This document shows, piece by piece, positions 1-8,765 of a stretch of 35,172 nucleotides of DNA. The notes below the pieces were generated by a model, which ran no database searches, was not told the origin of the DNA, and worked only from the letters and a program-made list of their open reading frames with translations. The position numbers and the translations under genes are program-made. Source of the stretch: Chloroflexota bacterium (lineage in GTDB: Bacteria; Chloroflexota; Limnocylindria; Limnocylindrales; CSP1-4); the NCBI GenBank assembly GCA_003169735.1, contig PNAP01000034.1, positions 4,706 to 39,877 on the forward strand, read 5' to 3'. Each line of letters begins with the position of its first letter. Position 1 is the first letter of the stretch.

Positions 1-1574
<1,574 letters not shown>

Positions 1575-1692
1575 CGCGTCGCGATACTACGGCTATCGAG
1601 ACGAGGGCCATCGCACCGCGGCTGACCAACGCCGTCCCGCGTCGGACTTCCGGTCAGGTGCCGACGGTGCCGGTTGCGAGCAGCGTGGTGAA

Positions 1693-3429
1693 GTGTCCGA
1701 ACGCTTCTCACGCCACGGTCGAACGATGCTCGCCATCGGCGGCCTCGCGCTCGTCGCCGTCGTGCTGATGGGCGTGGCGTACGTCGGCACCGAGACGGAC
1801 CGCGCCGACCTGCAGCGCCAGGCCGCCAACCTCGACGCGTTGCGCGGCATCGACCAGCGGCTTTCCGATGCGCTCGACGAGGAACAGTCCAGCATCGACG
1901 ACTATCTCCTGTCGGGCGCCACTGACCCACTCACGCGCTTCAGCCTCGCAAGCCTCGATGAATCGAACGCCGCAAGCGACATGATGGCGGCGTCGTCCGG
2001 GCTGCCCGAACTCCAGACCGCCGTGGTCCGCGTCACCGCCGCCTCCGCGGAGTGGCTGTCGACCTTCGCCCATCCCGCGATGTCCGCCGTCCGATCTGGC
2101 GACCCGACCGCACTGCAGCCGTTCACGACGGGCTCGGCCGCCGAGCAGCAACCGATCCATGACGCGCTCACGGGGATCACCGATGAGTTCGGACGCATGG
2201 CCAGCGACATCGCCGCCCGCAACGACGCCTTGACGGCGATGCGCACCTTCGTGGTCCTCTTCGGGCTGGCGGTCGCGTTCGTGGCGTCCGTGCTCGGGAT
2301 GTGGCTCGTCCGCCGCTACGGTCGGGCGACGGACCTTGACGCGACGCGCGCCGGCATCGTCAACCGCTTCACCGAGGTCACTGCGTTCGCGCCGGACGAC
2401 ACCGAGGTCTCCAGATCCAGCCTCGAGGCGCTGGCGCTGCTCGTCCAACCCGACGCGGCGGTGATCCATGTCTACAACCGATCCGGTGATCGGGGCATCC
2501 CCGAGGCGACGCTTGGCGACACGGTGGGTGAGATCCTGCCCCTCAACGCGCTCTCCCACTGCGCGGGCACGGTGCGCGGCAGCCTGTTCGTGACGAGCGA
2601 CGAGACTGCCCCGCTGAGCGTCCATTGTCCGGTCTATCCGGTCGGGGTCGGCACATTGGCGTGCGTGCCACTGATGAGTGGCGATTCCATCGGCACCGTC
2701 CACTTGTATTGGAAGCGGCCTCACGCCCTGCCGCTGGAGATGCGTGCGACGGTGATGCGCGTCGCCGACCATGCCGCACTGGCCATCGGCAACCGACGGC
2801 TGCTGGCCGCGCTGCAGGGGCAGGCGAGCACGGACCCGCGTACCGGCCTCGCCAACAGCCGCGCCTTCGACGCAGCGCTGGAGGAGGCGCTCCTGGCCCG
2901 TACCGCCGACGAGCCCATCGCCATCCTGATGATCGATATCGACAATTTCAAGGATTTCAACGACCGGCACGGACATCCGGCCGGCGACCACGCACTGCGT
3001 GCGTTCGCCAATGTCCTCCAATCGTGCATGCGCGACGGCGACATCGCGGCACGTTACGGCGGTGATGAATTCGCCGTGCTGCTGCCGCACGTCGATGACA
3101 CGACCGCGCTGGCCATCGCCGAGCGGGTCCGGGCACGGACCGAGTCGACCTTCATCTCGCTTGCTCCCGGCGCCACCGACCGCATCACCGTCTCGGTCGG
3201 TCTTGCCACCGCACCGTCCCAGGCCCTCGACCGCGTGACCCTGCTGCGCATCGCCGATGAATCGCTCTACGGCGCCAAGCAGGCCGGCCGCAACCGGGTC
3301 GTCTTCCTCGGCGACGCGTCAGGTGGAGCGGGGCGCGACCGCGCGAAGCGTGTCAAGAAGCCGATCGATGTCGCGCTCGGTGGTCATGTAATTGACGACG
3401 CCGGCGCGCAGCCAAGTCGAGCCGCGTAG
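1693..3429 (+). CDS. Membrane GAF-GGDEF diguanylate cyclase
   Basis: This enzyme should make cyclic di-GMP from two GTP at the inner face of the membrane. Numbered from the GTG at 1693 (578 aa): TM helix 12-32, an extracytoplasmic helical sensor region resembling CHASE3 (35-180), TM helix 183-208, a GAF domain (about 225-400) and a GGDEF domain (about 410-570). The catalytic signature YGGDEF is intact (GGDEF 456-460). An RDGD motif (447-450) sits exactly five residues before it, the canonical allosteric I-site, so product inhibition is expected. The open frame extends upstream to 1561, but that would overlap the divergent glucosidase, so I chose GTG 1693; ATG 1726 is an alternative. The last about 37 codons lie antisense to the convergent decarboxylase and are probably a nonfunctional tail. 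Confidence 0.9.
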   Translation: MSERFSRHGRTMLAIGGLALVAVVLMGVAYVGTETDRADLQRQAANLDALRGIDQRLSDALDEEQSSIDDYLLSGATDPLTRFSLASLDESNAASDMMAASSGLPELQTAVVRVTAASAEWLSTFAHPAMSAVRSGDPTALQPFTTGSAAEQQPIHDALTGITDEFGRMASDIAARNDALTAMRTFVVLFGLAVAFVASVLGMWLVRRYGRATDLDATRAGIVNRFTEVTAFAPDDTEVSRSSLEALALLVQPDAAVIHVYNRSGDRGIPEATLGDTVGEILPLNALSHCAGTVRGSLFVTSDETAPLSVHCPVYPVGVGTLACVPLMSGDSIGTVHLYWKRPHALPLEMRATVMRVADHAALAIGNRRLLAALQGQASTDPRTGLANSRAFDAALEEALLARTADEPIAILMIDIDNFKDFNDRHGHPAGDHALRAFANVLQSCMRDGDIAARYGGDEFAVLLPHVDDTTALAIAERVRARTESTFISLAPGATDRITVSVGLATAPSQALDRVTLLRIADESLYGAKQAGRNRVVFLGDASGGAGRDRAKRVKKPIDVALGGHVIDDAGAQPSRAA

Positions 3430-4824
3430 CGTCGTCGTCGAGAGCCAGCCGTCGCCGGTCGCCTCCAGCGCGACCTGGAGCCTGTGCTGATGCGCGTCGA
3501 GGTCGTCCGCTGCGACGCCGGACACGTGCCGGAAGCACACCACCGATAGCTCGGGCTCATCAGGGGTCATCTCGAAGTCGTCGCTCTCCCTGATCCGCCG
3601 CGCCAGGTACGCGGCCACGTCATCGTTCATGTCGATGAGCCGCCCGAAGCCCTCCGTGCCGAGCGACTTCCAGCTCATCCACAGCTTGAGGGCGCGGAAT
3701 CGCCGGGTGCCCTCAAAGCCGAGTTTGTAGTAGTCGAGCTCGCCGCCGGCGCCGTAGTACTCCGGGCTGCGGGAAAACGTCAGTGCCAGCTGTCGGCCGT
3801 CGCGAACCAGCAGGCCACCGATGTCATAGGCCTGGAAGAACCACTTGTGCGGGTCGATGGTGACCGAGTCGGCCCGGTGGAGGTCAGGGACGCGATGGGC
3901 GTCCCTGGCCGAAAGCCGCGCGGCGCCGCCGTAGGCGGCATCGATGTGCAGCCACAGGCCTTCGCGCTCGGCCAGGTCGGCCAGTTCGGGGATCTGGTCG
4001 ACCGAGCCGGTGTTGGTCGAGCCTGCGACGGCGGCGATGGCCAGCGGCGTATGGCCGTCCTGGCGATCGAGGTGGACGGCCGCGGCGACGCGCGACGCGC
4101 GCAGGCGGAACCGATCGTCCGATTCGATGGCCACCAGCGTTTCGGGCGGGAAGCCGAGTTCATCGAGCGCCCTGCCGATGGAGAAATGGGCCTGGTCGGA
4201 GACGTAGACGCGGACGTTCTCGAGGGCTGCGCCGCGAGGAGCGGTGGTGGCGCCGAGGATCTGGCGCAGGTGGATGTCGCGCGCGAGCGCCATGCCCATG
4301 AAGTTGGCCATCACGCCGCCCGAGGCGAGCAGCCCGAAACTCCCCTCACCGTAGCCGACCAGGTCGCATAGCCAGCGGATGACCTCTTCCTCGACGAACG
4401 CCGCGGCCGGGCCCGCGTGCCACACGTCGACGCCCTGGTTGATGACTTGCGCCAGCAACTCGCCGACGATCGAGATCATCAGCGGTGGTGGCGTGAAGTA
4501 GCTGAGCGCGCGCGGATGCCAGCTGTTCAGGTTGTGCGGCGCGATGCGCTCGGTGAACTCGGCCAGGAGATCCGCGGTCGCTGCCGGCGTGGTCGGAGCC
4601 GCAGCCGGGCCGCCCGTCGAGCCGAAGAATCGAGCCCGCAGGTCCGCATAGCCGGCCGGCTCGCCCATCGCCCGGCGAAACGCCTCGTCGTAGAGATAGT
4701 CGAGCGCCGTCGCCCATGCCTGGCGGCCGAGATCCTCCAACGCCGCCCGCGAAACGTCCGCGTCGCGGACATCGAGGAGTTGCGGTTCCGGGTGCCAGGC
4801 AAACCGGTCAGTCGTGTCGGGCAT
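3319..4824 (-). CDS. Group II pyridoxal-phosphate-dependent decarboxylase
   Basis: A 501 aa cytosolic decarboxylase of the aromatic-L-amino-acid/glutamate decarboxylase fold. The PLP-binding lysine is K327 in the signature TIDPHKWFFQAYD. Asp295 in LWLHIDAAYGG is the residue expected to contact the pyridinium nitrogen. HNLNSWHPRALSYFTPPP near the N-terminus and the LLASGGVMANF stretch are also typical. Length agrees with AADC-like enzymes (about 470-520 aa). The amine product cannot be told from sequence; aromatic amino acids are the usual substrates of this subgroup. I chose ATG 4824 because conserved sequence begins shortly after it and a TAGGCT box lies 8 nt upstream, although the frame is open to 4953. 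It overlaps the convergent diguanylate cyclase by 111 bp. Confidence 0.9.
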   Translation of the reverse strand: MPDTTDRFAWHPEPQLLDVRDADVSRAALEDLGRQAWATALDYLYDEAFRRAMGEPAGYADLRARFFGSTGGPAAAPTTPAATADLLAEFTERIAPHNLNSWHPRALSYFTPPPLMISIVGELLAQVINQGVDVWHAGPAAAFVEEEVIRWLCDLVGYGEGSFGLLASGGVMANFMGMALARDIHLRQILGATTAPRGAALENVRVYVSDQAHFSIGRALDELGFPPETLVAIESDDRFRLRASRVAAAVHLDRQDGHTPLAIAAVAGSTNTGSVDQIPELADLAEREGLWLHIDAAYGGAARLSARDAHRVPDLHRADSVTIDPHKWFFQAYDIGGLLVRDGRQLALTFSRSPEYYGAGGELDYYKLGFEGTRRFRALKLWMSWKSLGTEGFGRLIDMNDDVAAYLARRIRESDDFEMTPDEPELSVVCFRHVSGVAADDLDAHQHRLQVALEATGDGWLSTTTLRGSTWLRAGVVNYMTTERDIDRLLDTLRAVAPRST

Positions 4825-4832
4825 CGCCGCGA

Positions 4833-4838
4833 AGCCTA
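4833..4838 (-). promoter_or_regulatory. Putative -10 box of the decarboxylase (leaderless)
   Basis: Reads TAGGCT on the minus strand with 8 nt between it and the ATG at 4824, and no Shine-Dalgarno between. The predicted transcription start falls at or next to the start codon. Confidence 0.4.
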
Positions 4839-4898
4839 GCGGCTGAGCGTCGGATCTCGTGGCCGGCGCTGGCCGGCGTCGAGCGCGACTGCTACGGC

Positions 4899-5098
4899 CA
4901 GCCCTTGCACGATGAGTGAACAAGTGACGCGTGACCGGGCCTTGCCAGACCATCGAGCCACCGAATCAGGTCGTATTTCAACGATCAGTGGAATCTGAGG
5001 ACCTGATCGGCCAGCGAGGGGTGGCGACGGACGCTTGGCGAGGTTCGAAGCGCGCTGGTGGGGCTTTCCTGTTCACTGATCGTGCAAAGCGGGGGCTG
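4899..5098. repeat. Imperfect long inverted repeat with nested stem-loop (MITE-like or regulatory)
   Basis: The 18-mer TTGCACGATGAGTGAACA at 4905-4922 is matched in inverted orientation at 5070-5087 with one mismatch. Outside these arms CAGCCC (4899-4904) again pairs with GGGCTG (5093-5098) after a 5 nt asymmetry. Between them, at 4977-4994, is a third degenerate copy in the left-arm orientation sharing the perfect core ACGATCAGTG. It sits in the loop of a further hairpin, ATCAGGTC (4965-4972) with GACCTGAT (5000-5007). No target-site duplication or transposase fragment is recognisable. It could be a small non-autonomous element remnant, a structured RNA or a multi-site operator. Confidence 0.6.
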
Positions 5099-5184
5099 CA
5101 GGGAAGTGGATCACCCGCCCAGGAGCCGATCGACACTCGGCATGAGCCTCGATGCCCCGCCGCGCAGGCGATCGAAGCGCGACC

Positions 5185-6234
5185 TCACGGTCGACCCTCT
5201 ACCCCGCCCAGCCAGCGGCGCGCGTTCTCGCCGATCGAAGCGAGGTCGTAGCCGCCTTCCTGAAGGATGACGAGCGGCCGACCGGTACCCGCTACCAGTC
5301 GACCGTGGTCGCCGTAGGCCGCCGTCGTGACGGCGAGGTCGCAGATGGGATCGTGCTGATGGGTATCGAAGCCCAGGCTGACGACCAGCGGTCCGTCGGT
5401 CCGCCCGACGAGCCAATCGAGCGCCCGTTCGAGGGCCGCCAGGTAGTCGGCATCGCCCGTCCCGGCGGGGAGCGGCTGGTTGAAGGTCGCGCCTTCGCCG
5501 CGGCCGGTGCCGCGCTCGTCCGCGTGGCCGGAGAAATATGGGTAGATGCGCCGCGGATCGCCGTGGAGCGACGCATAGGCGACGTCAGGCCGGCCGTAGA
5601 AGATCTGCTGTGTGCCGTTGCCGTGGTGGAAATCGACGTCCAGGATGCCGATGCGCGTCCCCGTCGCGCGGCCGAGCCACTCGGCGGTGATGGCCGCGTT
5701 GTTGAAGTAGCAGTACCCGCCGAACGTGGCGCGCGCCGCGTGGTGGCCCGGCGGCCGGCACAGCCCATAGGTCGCCCGTTCGCCAGCGACCACGAACTGC
5801 GCCGCGGTGAGTGCCACATCCACCGCCGCACGCGCGGCGCCGTACGTGCCGGCCACGATGGGCGTGGCCGTATCGAAGCACCAGTAGCCCATCCGCCCGC
5901 ACGGCGACGTTGGTTCCGGCGCGTGGCCCATTCCGTCGCGATAGCCGGCATGCAGGAACGTGTCGGGGATCATCGGGTCGGTCGTGGCACCGCCGCCCGC
6001 CTGCCAGTCAGACCAGGCAGTCTCGAGGAAGCGGACCATGGCCGGGTCGTGGACGGCGTGGATGGGCGCCAGCCCGGCTTCGGTCGGTGGGCGGATGACG
6101 TGCCCGTCGGCCGTCAGCGCGGCCAGGATCAGTTCCGCCCGTTCCGGCACCTCCCAGGCAGGCACCGCCCCGCCCATCGAGACCTCGTTGGCGTACGCGT
6201 GCTCGCGGTGCCGTTCCGAATGGACGACCTGCAT
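5185..6234 (-). CDS. Histone deacetylase / acetylpolyamine amidohydrolase family protein
   Basis: A 349 aa zinc hydrolase of the arginase/deacetylase superfamily that removes acetyl groups from acetylated amines such as acetylpolyamines or acetyl-lysine. The signature residues are all present: the catalytic His pair 164-165 in CRPPGHHAARATFGGYCYF, zinc ligands Asp201 and His203 in GILDVDFHHGNGTQQIFY, the third zinc ligand Asp290 in LGFDTHQHDP, and the late ILQEGGYD with the usual catalytic Tyr. Length fits bacterial acetylpolyamine amidohydrolases (about 340 aa). ATG 6234 is supported by AGGAGGT a few bases upstream (6238-6244 on this strand). It runs divergently from DUF3090 and towards the repeat-bearing gap. 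Bacterial substrates of this family are often polyamines, and a PLP decarboxylase is next door, but a shared pathway is only a guess. Confidence 0.9.
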   Translation of the reverse strand: MQVVHSERHREHAYANEVSMGGAVPAWEVPERAELILAALTADGHVIRPPTEAGLAPIHAVHDPAMVRFLETAWSDWQAGGGATTDPMIPDTFLHAGYRDGMGHAPEPTSPCGRMGYWCFDTATPIVAGTYGAARAAVDVALTAAQFVVAGERATYGLCRPPGHHAARATFGGYCYFNNAAITAEWLGRATGTRIGILDVDFHHGNGTQQIFYGRPDVAYASLHGDPRRIYPYFSGHADERGTGRGEGATFNQPLPAGTGDADYLAALERALDWLVGRTDGPLVVSLGFDTHQHDPICDLAVTTAAYGDHGRLVAGTGRPLVILQEGGYDLASIGENARRWLGGVEGRP

Positions 6235-6283
6235 CCGACCTCCTGCGCTCGGCCGATGGTACGGGCGGCAGCGCGGTTTCGGG

Positions 6284-6289
6284 TAGAGT
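6284..6289 (+). promoter_or_regulatory. Putative -10 box of the DUF3090 gene (leaderless)
   Basis: TAGAGT followed by 7 nt and then the ATG at 6297, with no Shine-Dalgarno between. A clear -35 box is not visible. Confidence 0.4.
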
Positions 6290-6296
6290 CGGCGCC

Positions 6297-6845
6297 ATGG
6301 CACGGCGCATCCTCATCTTCGACAAGCCCGATCGGTTCGTCTGCGGCACGGTCGGTCCGGCCGGTCAGCGGACGTTCTTCCTGCAGGCCGTCCAGGGTCC
6401 GCGCGTCACGTCGGTCGTGCTCGAGAAGGTCCAGGTGGCCGTGCTGGCCGAGCGGCTGGGCGAGATCATCATGGAGATCGAGCGTCGCGGGGTGGAGGGC
6501 GCCGATGCGCCCGCGATCGGTGATCCGAGCCGGCCGCTGGACGAGCCACTCCGCGAGGAGTTCCGGGTCGGGGCGATCGCGCTCGCCTGGGACGACGACG
6601 ACAAGGTGCTCGTGGTCGAGGCGCGTGAGCAGACGGGCGATGAGGACGCCGACATCGAGGTCGATGACGACGACGAAGAAGGTCCCGACCTCATCCGCGT
6701 GAGCCTGGCGCCGGCGGCGGCTCGCGGATTCGTCGAACGGGCGTCGCTGGTGTTGGCCGGCGGTCGACCGCCGTGCCCGTTCTGCGGGCAGCCGCTCGAC
6801 CCCCAGGGCCACCTCTGTCCGCGCCGCAACGGGTTCCTGAACTGA
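6297..6845 (+). CDS. DUF3090 family protein with C-terminal zinc ribbon
   Basis: A 182 aa protein matching the DUF3090 (TIGR03847) family of unknown function. Visible features are the N-terminal block from residue 1 (MARRILIFDKPDRFVCGTVG), a beta-rich core with VGAIALAWDDDDKVLVVEA, a very acidic linker (about 120-132), the family block DLIRVSLAPAAARGFVERA and a C-terminal zinc-ribbon-like motif CPFCGQPLDPQGHLCPRRNG near residues 162-180. Length is normal for the family. It is separated by only 16 bp from the SCO1664-family gene. In actinobacteria these two genes are usual neighbours together with a histidine phosphatase, which is not found in this window. Function is unknown; the conserved pairing suggests a joint role. 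Confidence 0.92.
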   Translation: MARRILIFDKPDRFVCGTVGPAGQRTFFLQAVQGPRVTSVVLEKVQVAVLAERLGEIIMEIERRGVEGADAPAIGDPSRPLDEPLREEFRVGAIALAWDDDDKVLVVEAREQTGDEDADIEVDDDDEEGPDLIRVSLAPAAARGFVERASLVLAGGRPPCPFCGQPLDPQGHLCPRRNGFLN

Positions 6846-6861
6846 GCCTCGGTCCGAGCCG

Positions 6862-7572
6862 ATGACCATCGACCACACCGAGGCGCTGGAGTTGCTGAGG
6901 ACCGGCTCGATCGAGATCGTCGGGCGGCTGACCGAAGCCTCGAACGCCACGCTCTACTGCGAGCTCGGCACGGGCGGTCCGAACGCCGTCTACAAGCCGA
7001 TCCGGGGAGAGCGGCCCCTCGACGACTTCCCGCATGGGACCCTTGCCTTCCGCGAGGTCGCCGCGTTCGAGGTCTCGGAGACGATCGGCTGGCGCATCGT
7101 GCCCCCGACCGTGCTGCGGGAAGGGCCGCTCGGCATGGGAGCGCTCCAGTGGTGGATCGAGGTCGATGACGAGGCCGACATCGTCGAGATGATCCTGACC
7201 CGCGATCCGCGTCTCCGCCGGATGGCCGTCTTCGATGCCATCGTCAACAACACCGACCGAAAGGGCGGGCACATCCTGCCGACCGAGGACGGCCACCTCT
7301 ATGGCTGCGATCACGGCGTCTGCTTCTCCGCCGACCCGAAGCTGCGGACCGTGCTGTGGGGATGGCGCGGCGAGCCACTCACCGATGAGGACGTGGCATG
7401 CCTCGAGCAGGTTCGAGGCGCTCTCGACGGGGAGCTGGGCGAGCGGCTGGGAGAGCTGCTCTCTGCGCGCGAAGTCGCCGTGACCCGGCGCCGCGTCCGT
7501 CAGCTGCTCAGTGACGGCCGAATGCCGATGCCCGACCCGTATCGCCCGGCCATCCCGTGGCCGCCGTTCTGA
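6862..7572 (+). CDS. SCO1664 family protein (TIGR03843, kinase-like fold)
   Basis: A 236 aa cytosolic protein of the SCO1664 family, usually annotated as conserved hypothetical and distantly related to PI3/PI4-kinase-like enzymes. Characteristic blocks are the opening ALELLRTGSIEIVGRLTEAS, the putative nucleotide-binding lysine in NAVYKPIRGERPLDDFP, the probable catalytic loop FDAIVNNTDRKGGHIL (about 128-143) and YGCDHGVCFS (about 148-157), whose Asp would be the metal-binding residue by analogy, and the C-terminal MPDPYRPAIPWPPF. It follows DUF3090 in an apparent operon. Its stop codon lies inside one arm of a perfect hairpin shared with the convergent SIS gene. The family assignment is firm; kinase activity is inference. 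Confidence 0.92.
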   Translation: MTIDHTEALELLRTGSIEIVGRLTEASNATLYCELGTGGPNAVYKPIRGERPLDDFPHGTLAFREVAAFEVSETIGWRIVPPTVLREGPLGMGALQWWIEVDDEADIVEMILTRDPRLRRMAVFDAIVNNTDRKGGHILPTEDGHLYGCDHGVCFSADPKLRTVLWGWRGEPLTDEDVACLEQVRGALDGELGERLGELLSAREVAVTRRRVRQLLSDGRMPMPDPYRPAIPWPPF

Positions 7573-7586
7573 TCGACGACGATCAG
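7569..7586. terminator. Hairpin spanning both convergent stop codons
   Basis: CTGATCG (7569-7575), loop ACGA, CGATCAG (7580-7586): a perfect 7 bp stem. The TGA of the SCO1664 gene (7570-7572) and the TGA of the SIS gene (7583-7585 on the minus strand) each lie in one arm. A bidirectional terminator is plausible although no T-tract follows. Confidence 0.5.
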
Positions 7587-8698
7587 GCGAGAGCGGCAGA
7601 CTCGCGGTAGGCGTCTTCTTCGCGGCGAATCCGGTCGGGGTTGGTGCCGGCGGCGTGGACGAGACCGACGGTCAGCAGCTGAAGGGCGATCGCGGCACCG
7701 GTCAGCGCGGCGAGGATGGGCGGGTTCTCGCCCCGATCCGGCAGTACGAGGCGGCCGGCGCTGGTCGAATCGACCGGCCAGGCGCCCGCGATCTCAGCCG
7801 AGACGATGGCAGCCGTCGGCATGCCGAGGCGCCGCGCGGCGAGCAGCAGTTGTCCTGCCCGCGCCACGCGCTCGGCGGAGTGACGCGGCTCGGTGGCGAT
7901 GACGACGAGGCCGCAGCGCGCATCCGCGGAGACCATGTGCCCGTGGAGCTCCGTTTCGAGGTCGCGCCCGACGGCCGGCATGTGGAGTCCTTCTTCCACC
8001 TTGAGAGCGAACTCGCGAGCGCTGCCGCGATCGACGCCGCTGCCGCAGATGACCAGCCGGTCGATGCCCCAGAGCGCGTCGGCCACCGTGGCCGCCTCGG
8101 CACCGAGCTCAAGGCACCGACGGAGATACGTCTCCATGGCCGTGCCATCGAGCGGCTCGCCGCGCAGCTCGGCCGTGATCAACGCGCCGGCGAGCATCGG
8201 CGAGAGATAGCCCACCGTGTGGCACCACGAGAGGTCCTTGAGGTGCGTCACGAGCACGTGATCGGCGAGTTTCGTCGCTGGCGCGTCGGCGATGCCGGTG
8301 ATGAGCGCGGTGCCTGCCCCGGCCCGGTGGGCAGCCGTGAGGGCCGCCATGGTCGCCGCCGATTCACCCTCGTGGGAGATGGCCAGGCAGAGGCCACCGC
8401 GAGCCGGCTCGAGCGCCGCCTCGAACGCCTGGCGCGCGTTGACGACGGCATCAGGCAGCGGCAGCCGGAGGAGCGCCGCGATGGCCATGGCGGCGTGTTC
8501 GCTGGTGCCGCAGCCGACGATCGTGACCGGCCCCGTGGCGTGGCCGTCGTCGCGGTCGCGGATCGCCGCCGCGATCATGGCCGCCGATGAGAGCACGTCC
8601 CGCGCCGCGAACAGGCTCCGGGCAAGGTCTGGCTCGGCCGCGATCATCTCTTCCATGACCCACGGCGGGCCGCGTCGCAGCTCGGGGAGGTCGCTCAT
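7583..8698 (-). CDS. Double-SIS-domain sugar isomerase-like protein
   Basis: A 371 aa cytosolic protein with two SIS (sugar isomerase) domains, resembling the isomerase half of glucosamine-6-phosphate synthase without the glutaminase half. Domain 1 (about 50-180) has VTIVGCGTSEHAAMAIAAL and LAISHEGESAATMAAL, the usual phosphosugar-binding Ser/Thr loops. Domain 2 (about 205-345) has LVICGSGVDRGSAREFALKV and the ELHGHMVSAD segment. The C-terminus NPDRIRREEDAYRESA is typical of the GlmS/AgaS/FrlB-like group. The likely activity is on an amino sugar phosphate or a related deglycase substrate; the specific one is not readable. The start ATG at 8698 has TACGCT 7 nt upstream and no Shine-Dalgarno. 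It is divergent from the sugar dehydrogenase and convergent with SCO1664. Confidence 0.88.
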   Translation of the reverse strand: MSDLPELRRGPPWVMEEMIAAEPDLARSLFAARDVLSSAAMIAAAIRDRDDGHATGPVTIVGCGTSEHAAMAIAALLRLPLPDAVVNARQAFEAALEPARGGLCLAISHEGESAATMAALTAAHRAGAGTALITGIADAPATKLADHVLVTHLKDLSWCHTVGYLSPMLAGALITAELRGEPLDGTAMETYLRRCLELGAEAATVADALWGIDRLVICGSGVDRGSAREFALKVEEGLHMPAVGRDLETELHGHMVSADARCGLVVIATEPRHSAERVARAGQLLLAARRLGMPTAAIVSAEIAGAWPVDSTSAGRLVLPDRGENPPILAALTGAAIALQLLTVGLVHAAGTNPDRIRREEDAYRESAALA

Positions 8699-8705
8699 CC
8701 GTCCC

Positions 8706-8711
8706 AGCGTA
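8706..8711 (-). promoter_or_regulatory. Putative -10 box of the SIS gene (leaderless)
   Basis: TACGCT on the minus strand with 7 nt to the ATG at 8698. It lies in a 67 bp divergent promoter region shared with the sugar dehydrogenase. Confidence 0.4.
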
Positions 8712-8752
8712 CGTGACCCGACCGTCTTGGGTCATCCATTGCCGTCAAGGAG

Positions 8753-8758
8753 TATCGT
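8753..8758 (+). promoter_or_regulatory. Putative -10 box of the sugar dehydrogenase (leaderless)
   Basis: TATCGT with 7 nt to the ATG at 8766. The purines just before it (AAGGAG, 8747-8752) are too far from the start codon to act as a standard ribosome binding site. Confidence 0.4.
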
Positions 8759-8765
8759 CCCGCGC

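Larger units (their letters stand above)
4825..5184. other. Gap without a convincing gene
   Basis: Between the decarboxylase start and the amidohydrolase stop. Short open frames exist on both strands, but none resembles a known protein and none has a ribosome binding site. The stretch contains the decarboxylase promoter (4833-4838), a large imperfect inverted repeat with a nested stem-loop (listed separately) and a weak GGCAT/ATGCC hairpin at 5139-5156 that might end the amidohydrolase transcript. Confidence 0.6.

Noticed and set aside
5139-5156. GGCAT/ATGCC hairpin as terminator of the amidohydrolase
   Set aside because: Only a 5 bp stem with an 8 nt loop and no T-tract, expected often by chance.
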